Source: Lunularia cruciata
Taxonomy: Eukaryota > Streptophyta > Marchantiopsida > Lunulariales > Lunulariaceae
Direction: 5' to 3'
DNA length: 64,000 nt
Assembly: GCA_948567375.1 (NCBI GenBank)
Contig: OX419759.1
Location: 1,341,303 to 1,405,302 of the forward strand
The position numbers and the translations under genes were made by a program. This document shows positions 32,004-43,977 of this stretch, piece after piece (the stretch's first letter is position 1; each line of letters opens with the position of its first letter). Below the pieces are notes generated by a model. That model was not told the origin of the DNA. It saw only the letters and a list, made by a program, of their open reading frames with translations, and searched no databases.

Positions 32004-35000
32004 TTAAAGTAAATATTGGGGAACGAGAATGTAATGTCTCCTCATATCCAGTTGAAGGGAGTCTGTAGGTGGATGTTTAATACCCGAGATTACCCGAACA
32101 AAACTTATTACCGGGCAAAGTGACCTTACCAGCTGATAATTTCACTTATTTAATTGAATTAAATAAAGTTACTTTACCATGACTTAATCTCATAATTCCT
32201 TATTTGAGATGCTACAGAGAAACCAATTAATCTTATCAATTACTAACAGAGGGGGGGAAACTTAGTATGACTAGTCACTTGACATGATATTGAAGAGGTT
32301 TAAAGTATAATCTAAGTATACTAATAGTCATAATCAAGCCAATCTCCCCGTAACAAAGTTTCACCTTCTGTTCCATGAAGAAATGTTGAACTAATTACAA
32401 CATTGTATTATTACTAACTTGAACATAACTCTTAGAAGTTCAACAATATTTTAGGAATAGAGGATATTTGAAGCAAATAAATTTGCCGAAAATTTTTAAT
32501 TTGTAATTTCTCGTGGTTATTATCTTTTGAGTTACTTACGAACACTAAAAATTAGATAAAATATACTGCATAGAAAAATATAAATATAAGAAGAAAATAT
32601 GTAGATACTTGCTATTGGTAATGATGGATAATTAGTTTTTGCTATCTATGAAATATTTTATATCATAAAAAATGAAATACAATATATGAAATATATTGTA
32701 TATGTTTTCCTTGATATCAGTCATAATATGAAGTTTGACACGAATTACTTCTTAGAAACTTTGATGGAATTTCCTTAAAGTTTGGGGTGAGTTCTTTGAA
32801 CTCAGCCAAAGGTAATTCCCGGAAAATTTGTTATGCATTCCTTCAAAATTGAGTGCAATCCTTCAAAATTATAGAACGACCTTTTAAAATCTCCCATTAT
32901 TTTGTCAAATTAAACTTAATTTCCAAATTCAAGTGCAATTCTGAACATACATAGAATGTAAAACTTCAAGAGCAAAATGAGACCACTTTCGAAGCGGACA
33001 TTTAAGGTCAATGGAGTTTTGACAAACTCTCCTCGCATGTAAATAGAAACCGATCTGCAATGTTCTGCACTGAATTTGTTCTTCTATATTACAATGAGTA
33101 CTGACAGAACAGAATCTAACGAACTTTCTAGGAATTTCATCTTCAACACGGACCGGCTTAATCTTGTCAAGTTTTGGGATACAGTTAAGTATTTTTGCTA
33201 ACTGGAATGCTACTAAGTCTTACTGCTAAAGTGAAGGCACTGTTGAGTCCATCTTTGCGAAGACACACTTAACAGTACAGAATAATATTATTCAATACAC
33301 TCAATAGTTATAGTATACAACGATAGAAAAGAGGATTAATCTAGGAAGAGATTAGATTCTCCTCGTGAAATTAATACATTCAATAAACTCAATGATTATC
33401 AACTATAACATATAGAAAAGAGTGTACTCGAGTATATTAGTGCTTGAAATAAGATAATACTACTACCATTGTATTAATATATCATTTTCAAGATAAAGAA
33501 TAACGTAAGCATCTATACTAATATATTTACAAAAGGTCATAAAATTTAGGTTGTCAAACATATAAAACTTAACTCAGAGAAAAAAAGTTTCAAATAAGTA
33601 AATTTCTAAAGGCTGGAATATTGCAAAAGATATGAAACTTGCAAATAATTTTGCGCTTGAACTACAAGGTTGATTATGATCTTAAATCAATTTCAAAGTT
33701 TTATTATGATCTAAAATCAATTTCAAAGAATCAGAGTTCTTAGATTAAAATTGATATTGTGCTCTCTTAATTAACTATCTTACAGAAGCTTATCAACATT
33801 TTGCATGACGTCAAATTTTAAGTCTTGAAATACTTATTCAGTACTTCGCAATCTTTCTTTGAGAAGGAATTTTCCCTTTGAGAAAGAATTTTCTTTGAGA
33901 AGGAATTATCTCCTTTTTTATTTAATTTTTAATTGGATCATCTTATATTGTTAAAAAATAAATTCATTCTTAAATGATGATTTTATTTATTTTATATAAC
34001 TGTATATGTAGAGGAGAAATAACTTCCTTTAGATAAATATGATTAATTTTTGGTGACTTCAAATTTTAAACTATTCTTTATTTTAAAATACTGTTGATAA
34101 ATAAGATAAGATATATTATATTTTCTTGATTTTCTTATTAACAAAGAAAATATTTTTCTACTATTCTTCTAGGTTACATTCAACTATTTGAGCAAATTTT
34201 TAACTTAATAGTCATTTATATTTCCTATTCCACTAGATTATTTCCAACCCTATGAGAGAAAGTAAAATTTGAGGAATGAAATCTTTCTCTTATTTTCATT
34301 ATATTAGATATTTTTATTTCTGCTTGCAACATAAAATTAGCACAAAATATAAATAAATAATAAGATCTTTATAGAAAATCATATGAATTCTTGTATGGAA
34401 GTAGGTTTATTTTTCTATTTATACCAAAAGATGTCTACATCTAGAGAATCAAAATATGCATCAACATAACTATATAAGGGACTTTATAGCACTCTTAACT
34501 TTGGCATTTAAATTCAAGTTTGTATACAAGTTTATATAGAGACTTCACAATATATGTGGTACTCAATTTTCATACGTTCCCTCTTATTTGATTAATTTTT
34601 ACTCTGTTATGTAACAAGAGTACAACTTATTTAGTATTTAGAAGGAAACTATTTGTATAATTGTCCTTTGGAGTGATGTTTCTTTGAGTAGTGGTAGTAG
34701 GAGGGAGGCTAAAGCCGAGAACATGTAAAAGAAAAATACCAAATTCAAAATAACTCCTATATGGCAGTTCATAACAAGTCACTTCAATGTAAAGGAACTT
34801 TTGCCCTCCACCTTGACTTCAAGAGGAATGACTTTGGCCCTATGCCTCGACTTCAAGACAAATGACTTTAGCCTTGCACATGGTTTCTTGGAGGAAGGAC
34901 TTTGGCCAATAATCAGTTAGTGCTTAAGGATTGTACACATATTGGAATACATTGCCATCTGGTCCAAAAAAACTTCCGTTGAAGGTTGTTGCATTCAAGA

Positions 35001-35832
35001 AAGGTGGCTTGCATTCCAAAAGGACTGTTGGCATCCGATGGAGACATTGCATGTGTGAGAAAGATAGTTCAAGGGGGAGATTATTCACATGTGTGGGAAG
35101 AGCCTCATTGAAACTACATGACTAGGACCATTCAACCACTATTTGCTCCCAAACGATTGAAGAGTGCTTGAGGACTTCTCTTATAAAACTCAATGGGCAA
35201 TGTCAATTTCCACTTTTCAGATCAGATTTATCCACTAACTTTACAACTCAAGCAGAAATTGTCTGAGCTTTCCATCCTTCATAAAAGTTACTACCATCCT
35301 AACTGTTCATAGTCACCTTAGTTAACTAGACTTTCTCCAAGAGTAAAGAAGATATTCATCCAAAAGCCCACGAGCAAGACTTCTACAAACTTCCTCAAAA
35401 ACCTATTGTCACTAAGTAAGCCATGTACTATAGAAGTACGGTAATCCAAAGCAAAAATTTGGGTTTCTTGCTCTAGAACTATGAGTTGAGTGTTTTTCTA
35501 TGATCCACGAGATGAAAGGCAAGGAGAGAATTGCAAGGAGTCTAAAAGAAACTCCCATAACTAGGCAAAACTCTCATAACAAGGACAATGCTTAGTGGTG
35601 ATGTAGTTGTAGCTTGAGCCATGACCATTGATACCAAGTACTCAAACAAAATACCTGATTGATGACATCAAGGCCACCTTCGTTGAAGGGAGGAACAAGA
35701 ATAATGGCTAGAGAATAGGAAATAAATCTGGACCAAAGAGTGATTGTGGAAAATATTATGAAGTTGTTCAAGCAAAAATAAACAACCTAACCCACAAACA
35801 ACCAAGCAATCTTCTTCCACTACATATACAAA
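32004..35832. other. AT-rich interval with small local duplications
   Basis: No coding, RNA or transposon feature found. Local duplications: an about 32-bp pair near 33668-33732 (TTATGATCTNAAATCAATTTC), a CTTTGAGAAGGAATT array at 33858-33910, and a diverged pair at 33296-33345 and 33378-33430. The base composition is markedly more AT-rich than its neighbours. Near 34800-34910 there are repeats of GACTTTGGCC / GACTTCAAGA words. Confidence 0.6.
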
Positions 35833-36144
35833 ATGGAACTAATGGACGGTGCAAACATGCTCTACATCCAAGCTACACTACATCAAACTTTCAAGGAGGA
35901 AGGGAAAGCAATGTATCTAGCTCTCTTTGCAATAGACTTCATGTTGGTGGAGGAGAAAGATTATGTTGCACCAAAGACCAAGAAGAAGAGAGTGCCTCCT
36001 ACCAATGTTGCAGCCTTATCCAAGAAAGTGCAAAAAATAGCTCTAATGATCAACATCACTTTGGATGAAGAAGTAGGCAATGAAGAAGAAGATGAAGAAG
36101 AGTATGAGGAGGAGGAAGAAGAGGACATATCACTCACACTCTAA
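35833..36144 (+). CDS. Hypothetical protein with acidic C-terminus
   Basis: A 103-codon frame begins MELMDGANMLYIQATLHQTF, has a basic centre (PKTKKKRVPP) and ends in an acidic run of Glu and Asp. Encoded simple acidic sequence could arise by chance from GAAGAA repeats. No homology is recognised. It lies 230 bp from a gypsy LTR and could be part of the internal region of an older element. Confidence 0.25.
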   Translation: MELMDGANMLYIQATLHQTFKEEGKAMYLALFAIDFMLVEEKDYVAPKTKKKRVPPTNVAALSKKVQKIALMINITLDEEVGNEEEDEEEYEEEEEEDISLTL

Positions 36145-36373
36145 GGATAGAGGGAAAACTTATGAGAAGGAGAAGACATCAAGCAAGATGCCCAATTGAT
36201 CCCAAAACCATATCCTAGTGAAGAATGGGTGCATCAACCCAAGCAAGAAGGAGAAACCTCCCATCAAGCCGGAACACCTCCAAGCCCAAAACCCAAGCCA
36301 ATTGTACTTCAACTCAATCAAGACCAAGTTCATGTGGAAATCAAGTTGGATGACAAAAAATGAGTACATTACC

Positions 36374-37006
36374 TCTAAAAGACTAAGATCAAGGAGACGA
36401 ATAGGAGAATGGAAGACCGGAGTGGGGGATCACATTGGGACACTTGAATGAGGGAAAATCTGAATGCCTAGCATGAGCTTGGGTTTTGGTATTTATAAGC
36501 AGCATACAAGGCTCTTTAGAAGCTTCTCAAGAAGCTTCTTAAAGCCTCCTTCTTGAAGTGCAATTCAAGTTAACCTCTTAACAATTCAAGTTTACTTCAA
36601 TTAAAATTCTTGAGAAGCTTCTCAAGAAATTTCTTTCTAGAAGTCACCTACTTGGCATGCAAGCTAAGCTAGTAGGAAGCTTCCTAGAAGCTTTCTTATA
36701 AAATTTTACTATTTGGCATGCAAGCTAAGCTAGTTGGAAGCTTCCTAGAAGCTTCCTTATAAAATTCTCCTATTTGGCATGCAAGCTAAGCTAGTTGGAA
36801 ACTTCCAAAAAGCTTCCTTCTAGAAACTACGTACTTGGGTTGCAAGCTAAGCTAGTCAAGAAATCACCACTTCTCATGCACGTTACCCAGTACTCAGAAG
36901 GTACCAAGGAGCTTCTTAGATACTTCTTGAATAGTATAGGCTAATTTGGCCTATTTGCTACTTCATTAGCCTTGACTAACTCGTCGGTAAACTTCACATT
37001 GTTACA
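36374..37006 (-). repeat. Expanded 3' LTR of gypsy copy E
   Basis: A 633-bp LTR, about 200 bp longer than its relatives. It starts TCTAAAAG (TG mutated) and ends ATTGTTACA. The extra length comes from tandem units of about 60 bp between about 36640 and 36850, each with GGCATGCAAGCTAAGCTAG and a GAAGCTTCC block. Confidence 0.85.
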
Positions 37007-38530
37007 TATTACCCCACCGCTAGTAGGTGACGTCCTTATCACCATTGAAGCTTCAAACTCTTGGATGGCCATTTTTGTGCATTCTAGAGATGAGAAAGAG
37101 GCTCCCAAGTGGAATCACAAAGGGGATACTATTTCCAAAGGACTTTGTACTCTATATGTTGTTGGTGGTCTTGTTGAATGTGGGGATGCACAAGGATATG
37201 ATCAAATTCATATTCCTTATGATCATTGATAGGAAAGTGAAGAGGAGGAGGAGATCGGACACAAAGGAAGATGAATTAGGAACAAAGGGTTTCAACTTAG
37301 AGACATGAAAGACAAAGTGGATGCACATATGACAAGGCAAGGCAAGTCAATAAGCAATAAGAGCAATGATTTGGGTGATATCAAAGGGTCTTATGCAATT
37401 AGAAGCAAGTTTATGGACTTGGGTAACAAGAGGGAGGGGTAGATTACTAGAGGAGAGCAGGACCTTATCACAGAGATGAAAGATGAGATTGTGATGGTGG
37501 TGGTCTGTATATTGTTCCTGACCACTCTAAGCAACAAGGAAATGAGATTTGGCTTGTTGGAGGGATATGATGGTCAAGAAGGTGGAAGTGTGGGAGACAT
37601 GAGATGAAGGAGGAGCAAGAAGAGAAGCTGGAACAAGTGAGTCTTGGCCAAAATTAAGGAAGAAAGGAGAGAATCCAGTGCTTGCCTATTTAGAATTATT
37701 GTATGTAAACTCAACAACTACAAGATATTCACCCCAATTGGTATGGTGAACATTGACAAAGGCACAAAGTATATTCTCCAAAGTGCTATTTTCATATTCA
37801 ATTTGTCCATCAGTTTGAGGATGATAGGTAGTGGAAAAAGCAAGCTTGAAGAATGTTTGCCAAAATTTTCTAATGAATTGAGTATCATGATCAAAGATGA
37901 GTACACAAGGCATCCTATGACGCTTCAAGGCATTGTCAAATGATCTATGCCAATGTTGGAGTATCCATGATATCAAAGGTTGGTGCCAAGTGGATTTTCT
38001 TTTTATGTTTATCCACAAACACCACGATTGCTATATGACCTTGCTTTGTCTTGGGTAAGGATGTGATGAGATCTAAGCTCACGTGTTCCCATCAAGCAGA
38101 TGGAATGAGGAGTGGTTGAAGGATTTTACTCAATTTCTGGTTGCTAGCCTTGTTATATTAGTAGCTCTCACAAGATTGAACAAACTCTTGAACATCTTAT
38201 GCCATGTTGTGCAACCACCATTAGTGTTGGAGGGTACCCAAGGTCTTGTCCACGTTGATGTGACCAATGATTGGTAAATCATGGGTTTCTTGAAGGCACA
38301 CAAGTCAGATATCACCCTTGGTGGGAACATAGATCTAGTCCTCATAGAATAAAAGGCCTTCCTTGAAGGAGAAGGTGTTGTACTCCTCATCGCATGTTGC
38401 AAGATGAACTTATATCATCTAAAAGATCTTGTTATAGAGCTATCCTAAACTCAACTTGGACTTTGGAGTCAACTAACACTATTGTAATTGATGTCATGAT
38501 GAGAAGAAGAGACTACAAAATCAGGGCCTC
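37007..38530 (-). pseudogene. Gypsy copy E pol remnant: integrase and chromodomain
   Basis: Starts with a polypurine tract on the minus strand (CTAGCGGTGGGGTAATA). Chromodomain and integrase pieces follow on the minus strand. Integrase at 37686-38018 includes a D-x-D region (IFDHDTQFI) and HPQTDGQIEYEN, so the Glu is kept. A TGA near 38310 precedes the zinc-binding part, at the same site as in copies A and F. It is cut at about 38530 and no 5' half or 5' LTR is present. Confidence 0.8.
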
Positions 38531-40347
38531 CAGCAAGTGAAGGAGGTGCAAGATAATTTGTGGCTATGCTCAAAGAAGGATTGAAGGAAGAGCGTTGTAA
38601 ACCAAGATTGATGAATTAAAGTTATAAGTTTAGTGTTTGGAAGGGAAGACATACAAGGAAGAGCACATGGACCAAGTAATGATTTGCTTGAAGGCACTTG
38701 TAATATCCATTTTTAGTCACATTGAAGAAATACATGGCACTAAAAGTAGATTATTGGTTAATAGCACATTAAATATAATATGGTTAGACTGGTCGAATAG
38801 GAAGTGTTGGTGGATTAGACCATGCTCATAGGGGGGGTTTAGGAAATTGCAGGACAGATGAACTGCAAGACATCCCTTGCATGGCCGCCCCTCTTCTGGG
38901 CATGGGGAGGAACTATGGCTAGGTTCCCGTAGTCTTTGTAACCTTACTATAGGATAGGGTTTGACCGTTTAGACACTAACCTAGGCGATGGCTTGTAGGT
39001 TTGTCACCCCCTTGAGAACCCTTTGACCTCCTTGGTTGTCAATCCCTATCAATCAATCTTAGAACTTAAGGGGGGATTATTGTGGGACATCTCATAGAGA
39101 AGAAAATAACCTAGCATGAACAAATATAAACAAAAGTACAGTATTGTCCATACACTAGAACTCATAAAGAAGAATATGGGTGAAGGTATTTAGCTTTTAT
39201 TTATATCTTGAGGAACAAGAAAAAACAAGAATAGAACTACTTACTTGATCCTTCAAAGATTGGTTTTCCTATCACATAATAGCCTTCCTCTGTCATGGGT
39301 GGCCTTATATCACTTAGTCTCACTAGTATCCGTTCCTTCAACCCTCTTTATTTTTGTTCTATGGGCTAGGTAGCATGCACGCAAGCGGTCATAGAATAGC
39401 CCTACTCAATAGATACACATATTGGGATGGCTCAAGGTTTCTCTCCTTGATCTTGGTCAAAAGAATAGTAACTAAAACAACCAACCCCCACTTAGAGGAG
39501 AAAGCACAATTATATAGAAGTGTGAGTCTAACCCTAAAAGAATCTTCTATATTAATCACTTCTTCACATATGGTGGCTATTTACTCCAAAGCCACTACCA
39601 TAAATATTCATCTATTCCTGACCCTTGATTGTAATCTAATTTACATCCGTGCTTTAGTCACCGCACCATTTAACATTCATTACTAACCTTTGTTCTACTA
39701 GCATACATGCACCCAACATGTTTTGCCCACACTTCCTTGCTTGTAGACAACTCAACCTGCAATAATTCTCCTCAAGCCTACAATAGCTTAGCCTTGTAAT
39801 ATTCCAAGGATAGGAGAACTCTCAAAAGAAACACAAAGCTTTACACTCAACATTTGAGTGCCCCAAAGGAGCACCTTGTCTTTATTATATTGCAAAGAGG
39901 ATTCCCTCAAAGGAAGCTCCATCCTTGGATCAAATATATGGATTGGTGATATGTTAAGTGAGCTCCACCCTTAGATTAGTTGCATGGATGGATGACATGT
40001 CGGTTCTCATCTTATATGGTGGTCAAACAAGTTTTACTAGAGGGAATCTTCTTGTAGGAAGCTTAGAATCACATGGGTGAGGTACCATTGGGAAGCTCTC
40101 AATGAGACAAATAAGGGCAAGAGAAGGCAAGTTGAAATGCCTAGAAGGTATAGAAAGTTTCCATTTTTAGGCCTAATTCATTCATTTAGGCCTTTGAAAT
40201 TGGCCCTAAAGTTTTCAAGGTGTTTTTGGCTCCTCCTCTTTTACCAAAAGTACTCTTTTGGTTACACCTCTATCTTATCTATTTAGTGAAATCATATTTA
40301 GCATCCTTCCAAATGTTATGAGCCAAATTTTACCTCTAGATAATATT
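38531..40347. other. Unassigned interval, possible older LTR element
   Basis: No clear protein. TTAAGGGGGGATTATTG at about 39068-39084 resembles a copia polypurine tract followed by TGTGGGACATC, a possible LTR start, but no matching second LTR is seen. Short frames at 38637, 39354 and 40077 look random. Confidence 0.4.
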
Positions 40348-40569
40348 TGTTAGTAGTTAAGTCAGGTCTTGAGTAACTCTAGTTAGTTAGACTAGGGCTA
40401 GACTACTATGTACGGGAGCTGGTAGAAGCTCTCTGGGAAATATTAGTCTCATTATCAATAAAGCTACTAGTATGTTCCCATGGATATAGCCTCAACGGGG
40501 TGAACCACGTACTTTCTAATGTTGACCATAGTGGATGCATTTCCTTTGTAGTACTAAATTGGACCTTCA
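40348..40569 (+). repeat. Copia-type 5' LTR and primer site
   Basis: TGTTAGTAGTTAAG to GACCTTCA (222 bp) has TG...CA ends, a polyadenylation-like CAATAAAG at about 40457 and the typical GGGGTGAACCACGTA stretch. TGGTATCAGAGTG follows at 40571, a tRNA-Met primer site. It stands alone; the internal region fades out before the gypsy fragment at 40952. Confidence 0.7.
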
Positions 40570-40951
40570 AATGGTATCAGAGTGAATCAGTTGACAATGT
40601 GCAACGTTGTAGGATTATGCTTGATGTTGGAGACAATGGAAAACAATCTATTCTTGTTCAGAATGTCTCTATAATACTCATTGTTGAAGACAAAATTTGT
40701 GAGGTTGTTGGCCAAGATGGTGTTACTGTTGAGAAAATTGGCATTGTTTATCGGGCATTGATTTTTTGATTGACTAGTCATCAAAGGAGACAAAGGCTGT
40801 GGTCATCAAGGACCTAAAAGAGTGGAAGAGGAAATTCTATTATTCTCACCTAGGCTGTTGAAAGTGGGGTGCATATCTAAGATCTTAATCTTAGGCAATC
40901 ACTAACCCGAGGTTAATTGAGAACTTCTACGATGAGAAGTTTAGGGTTGAA
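40570..40951 (+). pseudogene. Leader and start of a copia-like internal region
   Basis: Follows the primer site. A frame (about 40590-40769) and a KDLKEWKRKF segment can be read, but with stops. It is probably the gag start of the element whose LTR precedes it. Confidence 0.35.
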
Positions 40952-40957
40952 GTTTAG

Positions 40958-42289
40958 GGTGGAGGACTTCATTTCTATATTGATTACCGTGGGCTCAATA
41001 AGCAAACCGTGAAGAATGCATATCCCTTGCCTTGGATCGATGAATTACTTGATCAACTAAGTGGAACACGTTACTTTTCCAAGTTGGACCTTCATAGCGG
41101 CTATTGGCAAATTCCGATTGATAGAGAAGATGTGCAAAAGACTGCCTTTTGCACAAGGTATGGACATTGTGAGTGGAGAGTTCTACCTTTCGGACTCACT
41201 AATGCTGCAACAATCTTCATGGATCAGATGCATCGGGTGTTGGATGGACTATTGGATCGGTCAGTGGTGGTGTTCTTGGATGATATCTTAATCTATAGCA
41301 AGACAGAGGCAGAACACATGAATCATGTGCGAGAAGTCCTAAGATGACTACGACAATGGAAATTTTACTGCAAGAAGTCGAAGTGTGTTTTTTGGCAGAA
41401 GGAGGTTACCTTCTTGGGTCATAAGATCTCATCAGAGGGGATCAAGATGGAGGAGGAGAAGATCAAGGCCATTACTGATTGGCCTACCCCAAAGGATGCT
41501 ACAGAAGTACGGGCATTCAATGGATTGGCCAGTTTTTACCGGCGGTTCATCCACTATTATGCTCATGTGGCTGCACCATTGACTGACCTCTTGGGAAAGA
41601 ACTTGAGCTTCCAGTGGAACACCAAACATGAAGAAGCATTCCAGAAGTTGAAACATATGGTCTCTTCAAGACCCATTCTTCAACCATATGATCCTCAACT
41701 ACCTTGTGTGGTTGATTTTGATGCTTCTAACTTTGCAATTGGAGTTGTGTTGCAACAAGAATTTCCAGATGGACTACATCCCATTGCCTTTATGTCTCGT
41801 CAACTAAATATCGCTAAAAGAAATTACTCTGCTTGAGATTGGGAACAACTTGCAATGGTATATGCCACTAAGGTATGGAGGTATTATCTCTTGGGGAAAC
41901 AAGTGATCATGCAAACTGATCACAAGCCATTGTTGCAGACCTTACACCTGGAGCACATGAAGAGTCGACATCATCGATGGGAAGATCAACTTCAATTGTT
42001 CCACATCAAACTTGAGTACAAACAAGGTCGGTTTCATGTCATCCCTGATGCTCTATCACGACGACCTGATTTGAAGTCCCTTCCTCTCATCACGGCAGTA
42101 ATTACAACGGTGTCAATTGACCCCAAGATCCATAATGAGTTTTGGTTAGCTCTACAACAAGATCCCTTCTTCCAAATGGTACATGGTCGTCTAACAACAG
42201 GTGACAAGGAGTACAACACCTTCTCCTTCAAGGAAGGCCTTCTATTCCATGCGGACCGGATCTATGTTCCAGCCAAAGGTGATCTTTGA
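40958..42289 (+). pseudogene. Copy F reverse transcriptase, RNase H and connection
   Basis: Long frames (41009-41347, 41414-41836, 41855-42289) give YIDYRGLNKQTVKNAYPLP, FSKLDLHSGYWQI, the catalytic VVFLDDILIYS, and the RNase H start DFDASNFAIGVVL. MQTDHKPLLQTLHLEH and the gypsy-type DALSRRPDL follow. Interruptions are single TGA codons, at 41345 and after NYSA (about 41834). The latter is shared with copy A, where copy C has CAA. The frame closes at the TGA 42287-42289. Confidence 0.88.
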
Positions 42290-43590
42290 CTTGTGCGGCT
42301 TCAAGAAGCCCATCGTTGGTCACATGGGTGTGGACAAGACCTTGGGTACCCTCCAACATCAATGGTGGTGGCCCAACATGACACGGGATGTTGAAGAATT
42401 TGTCCGATCGTGTGAGAGCTGCCAACGTAACAAGGTCAGCAACCAGAAGCCGGGTGGACTCCTTCAACCGCTTGCCGTTCCATCAGCTCGTTGGGAGCAT
42501 GTGAGCTTGGATCTCATCACATCCTTGCCAAAGACAAAACAAGGACACACCGCAATTGTGGTGTTTGTGGATAAGCTTAGTTAGCAAATCCACTTGGCAC
42601 CAACCTATGATACCGTGGATGCTCCAACCTTAGTGCAAATCTACTTTGACAATGTCTTCAAGCATCATGGGATGCCACATGTACTCATCTCTGACCGTGA
42701 TCCTCGATTTACCGGGAAGTTTTGGCAAGCACTCTTCCAGATACTTGGCACCAAGCTTGCTTTGTCCATGGCCTATCATCCTCAAACTGATGGACAAACC
42801 AAACGTGCAAATCATACATTGGAGGATATGTTGCGGGCCTTTGTCAATGTCCACCATACCAATTGGGATGAATGTCTTGCAGCTGCAAAATTTGTCTATA
42901 ACAATTCCAAACAAGCAAGCACCGGATTTTCTCCCTTCTTTCTCAATTTTAGCCAAGATCCGCTTGTTCCAGATTCTCTTCTTGCTCCCCCTCCATCTTA
43001 GGTTCCTCATACTTCCACATTCTTGACCACTATATCCCAATCACTCCAACAAGCCAAGTCTCACCTCCTTGTTGCTTAGAATCGCCAAAAACAATATGCG
43101 GAGCACCATCGTCGTGATCTCACCTTTGAAGTTGGTGATAAAGTCATGCTATCCTCCAGTAACCTCCCTCTCCCCCTTGATACCCAAGTTTGTAAACTTG
43201 CCCCTAACTGGAGAGGACCCTTTCATATCACCCAAATTGTCTCTCCTGTTGCTTATCGACTTGCCTTACCTTATCACATGCGTATCTATCCTGTCTTTCA
43301 TGTTTCCAAGTTGAAACCCTTTGTTCCTAACCTCTCTTCCTTTTCCTCTCGAGTCCAACCTCCCCCTCTTCCTGTCCCTATCAATGATCATGAGGAGTAT
43401 GAAGTTGATTGTATCCTTGCGCGTCACCATATCCAACGAGGCCGTCGCCAACATACGGGGTACAAGGTCCTTTGGAAAGGGTATCCCCTTCATGATGCCA
43501 CATGGGAGCCTCTTTCTCACCTCCAGAATGCACAAATGGCCATCCATGAATTCGACAACTTCACTGGCGACGAGGACGTCACCAACTAGC
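42290..43590 (+). pseudogene. Copy F integrase and chromodomain
   Basis: A short deletion near 42315 removes part of the zinc-binding HH motif and shifts the frame; CESCQRNK remains. The core contains LDLITSLPKTKQGH and ISDRDPRFTGKFWQ, but the catalytic Glu is Lys (DGQTKRAN; copy A has TERAN). After a TAG at about 42999 the tail frame 43146-43589 is open and carries the chromodomain EYEVDCILARHHI, KVLWKGYPLHDATWEPL. Confidence 0.88.
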
Positions 43591-43602
43591 GGCGGAGCAA
43601 TA

Positions 43603-43977
43603 TGTAACAATATGGAGTTTAGCGACAAAGTTAGTCGGGCTTACGAAGTAGCACATAAGACAAAGTAGCCTAGAATATTCCGGAAGTATCTAGGAAGCCT
43701 CTTGGGAAGCTTCCCAATTAACTTAGCTTGCACGCCAAGTAGGCGGCTTCTAGAAAGAAACTTCTTGAGAAGCTTCCTAGTTAACTTGGCTTGCACTCTA
43801 AGAAAGCGGCTTGAGTAGCTTCTTGAGAAGCTTCTCAAGGGCCTTGTATGCTACCTATAAATACCAAAGCCAGAGCTCATGCTAGGTATTTGGAGTTTTC
43901 CCTCATTCAAGTGTACCAATGTGAGTTTCCATTCTCCTATTTCTCTCCTCGGATTCAGTCTTTTACAATAGCTCTCT
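43603..43977 (+). repeat. 3' LTR of copy F
   Basis: TGTAACAATATGGAG to CAGTCTTTTACA, 375 bp. It has a CTATAAATACC TATA region (near 43856) but lacks the GAAGCTTCTAGAAGCTTC block owing to a deletion, so the heat-shock-like site is lost. Confidence 0.9.

Larger units (their letters stand above)
40952..43977 (+). mobile_element. Ty3/gypsy copy F (5'-truncated, best-preserved pol)
   Basis: Begins inside the reverse transcriptase and runs through RNase H, integrase, chromodomain, polypurine tract and a 3' LTR (43603-43977). There is no gag, protease or 5' LTR. Sequence identity to copy A pol is high, so it is a useful reference for the nested copies. The LTR is immediately followed by L-family sequence (L4). 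Confidence 0.92.

Noticed and set aside
34680-35125. A possible gene around the 64-codon frame at 34931
   Set aside because: Low-complexity word repeats nearby and no conserved peptide; it looks like chance.
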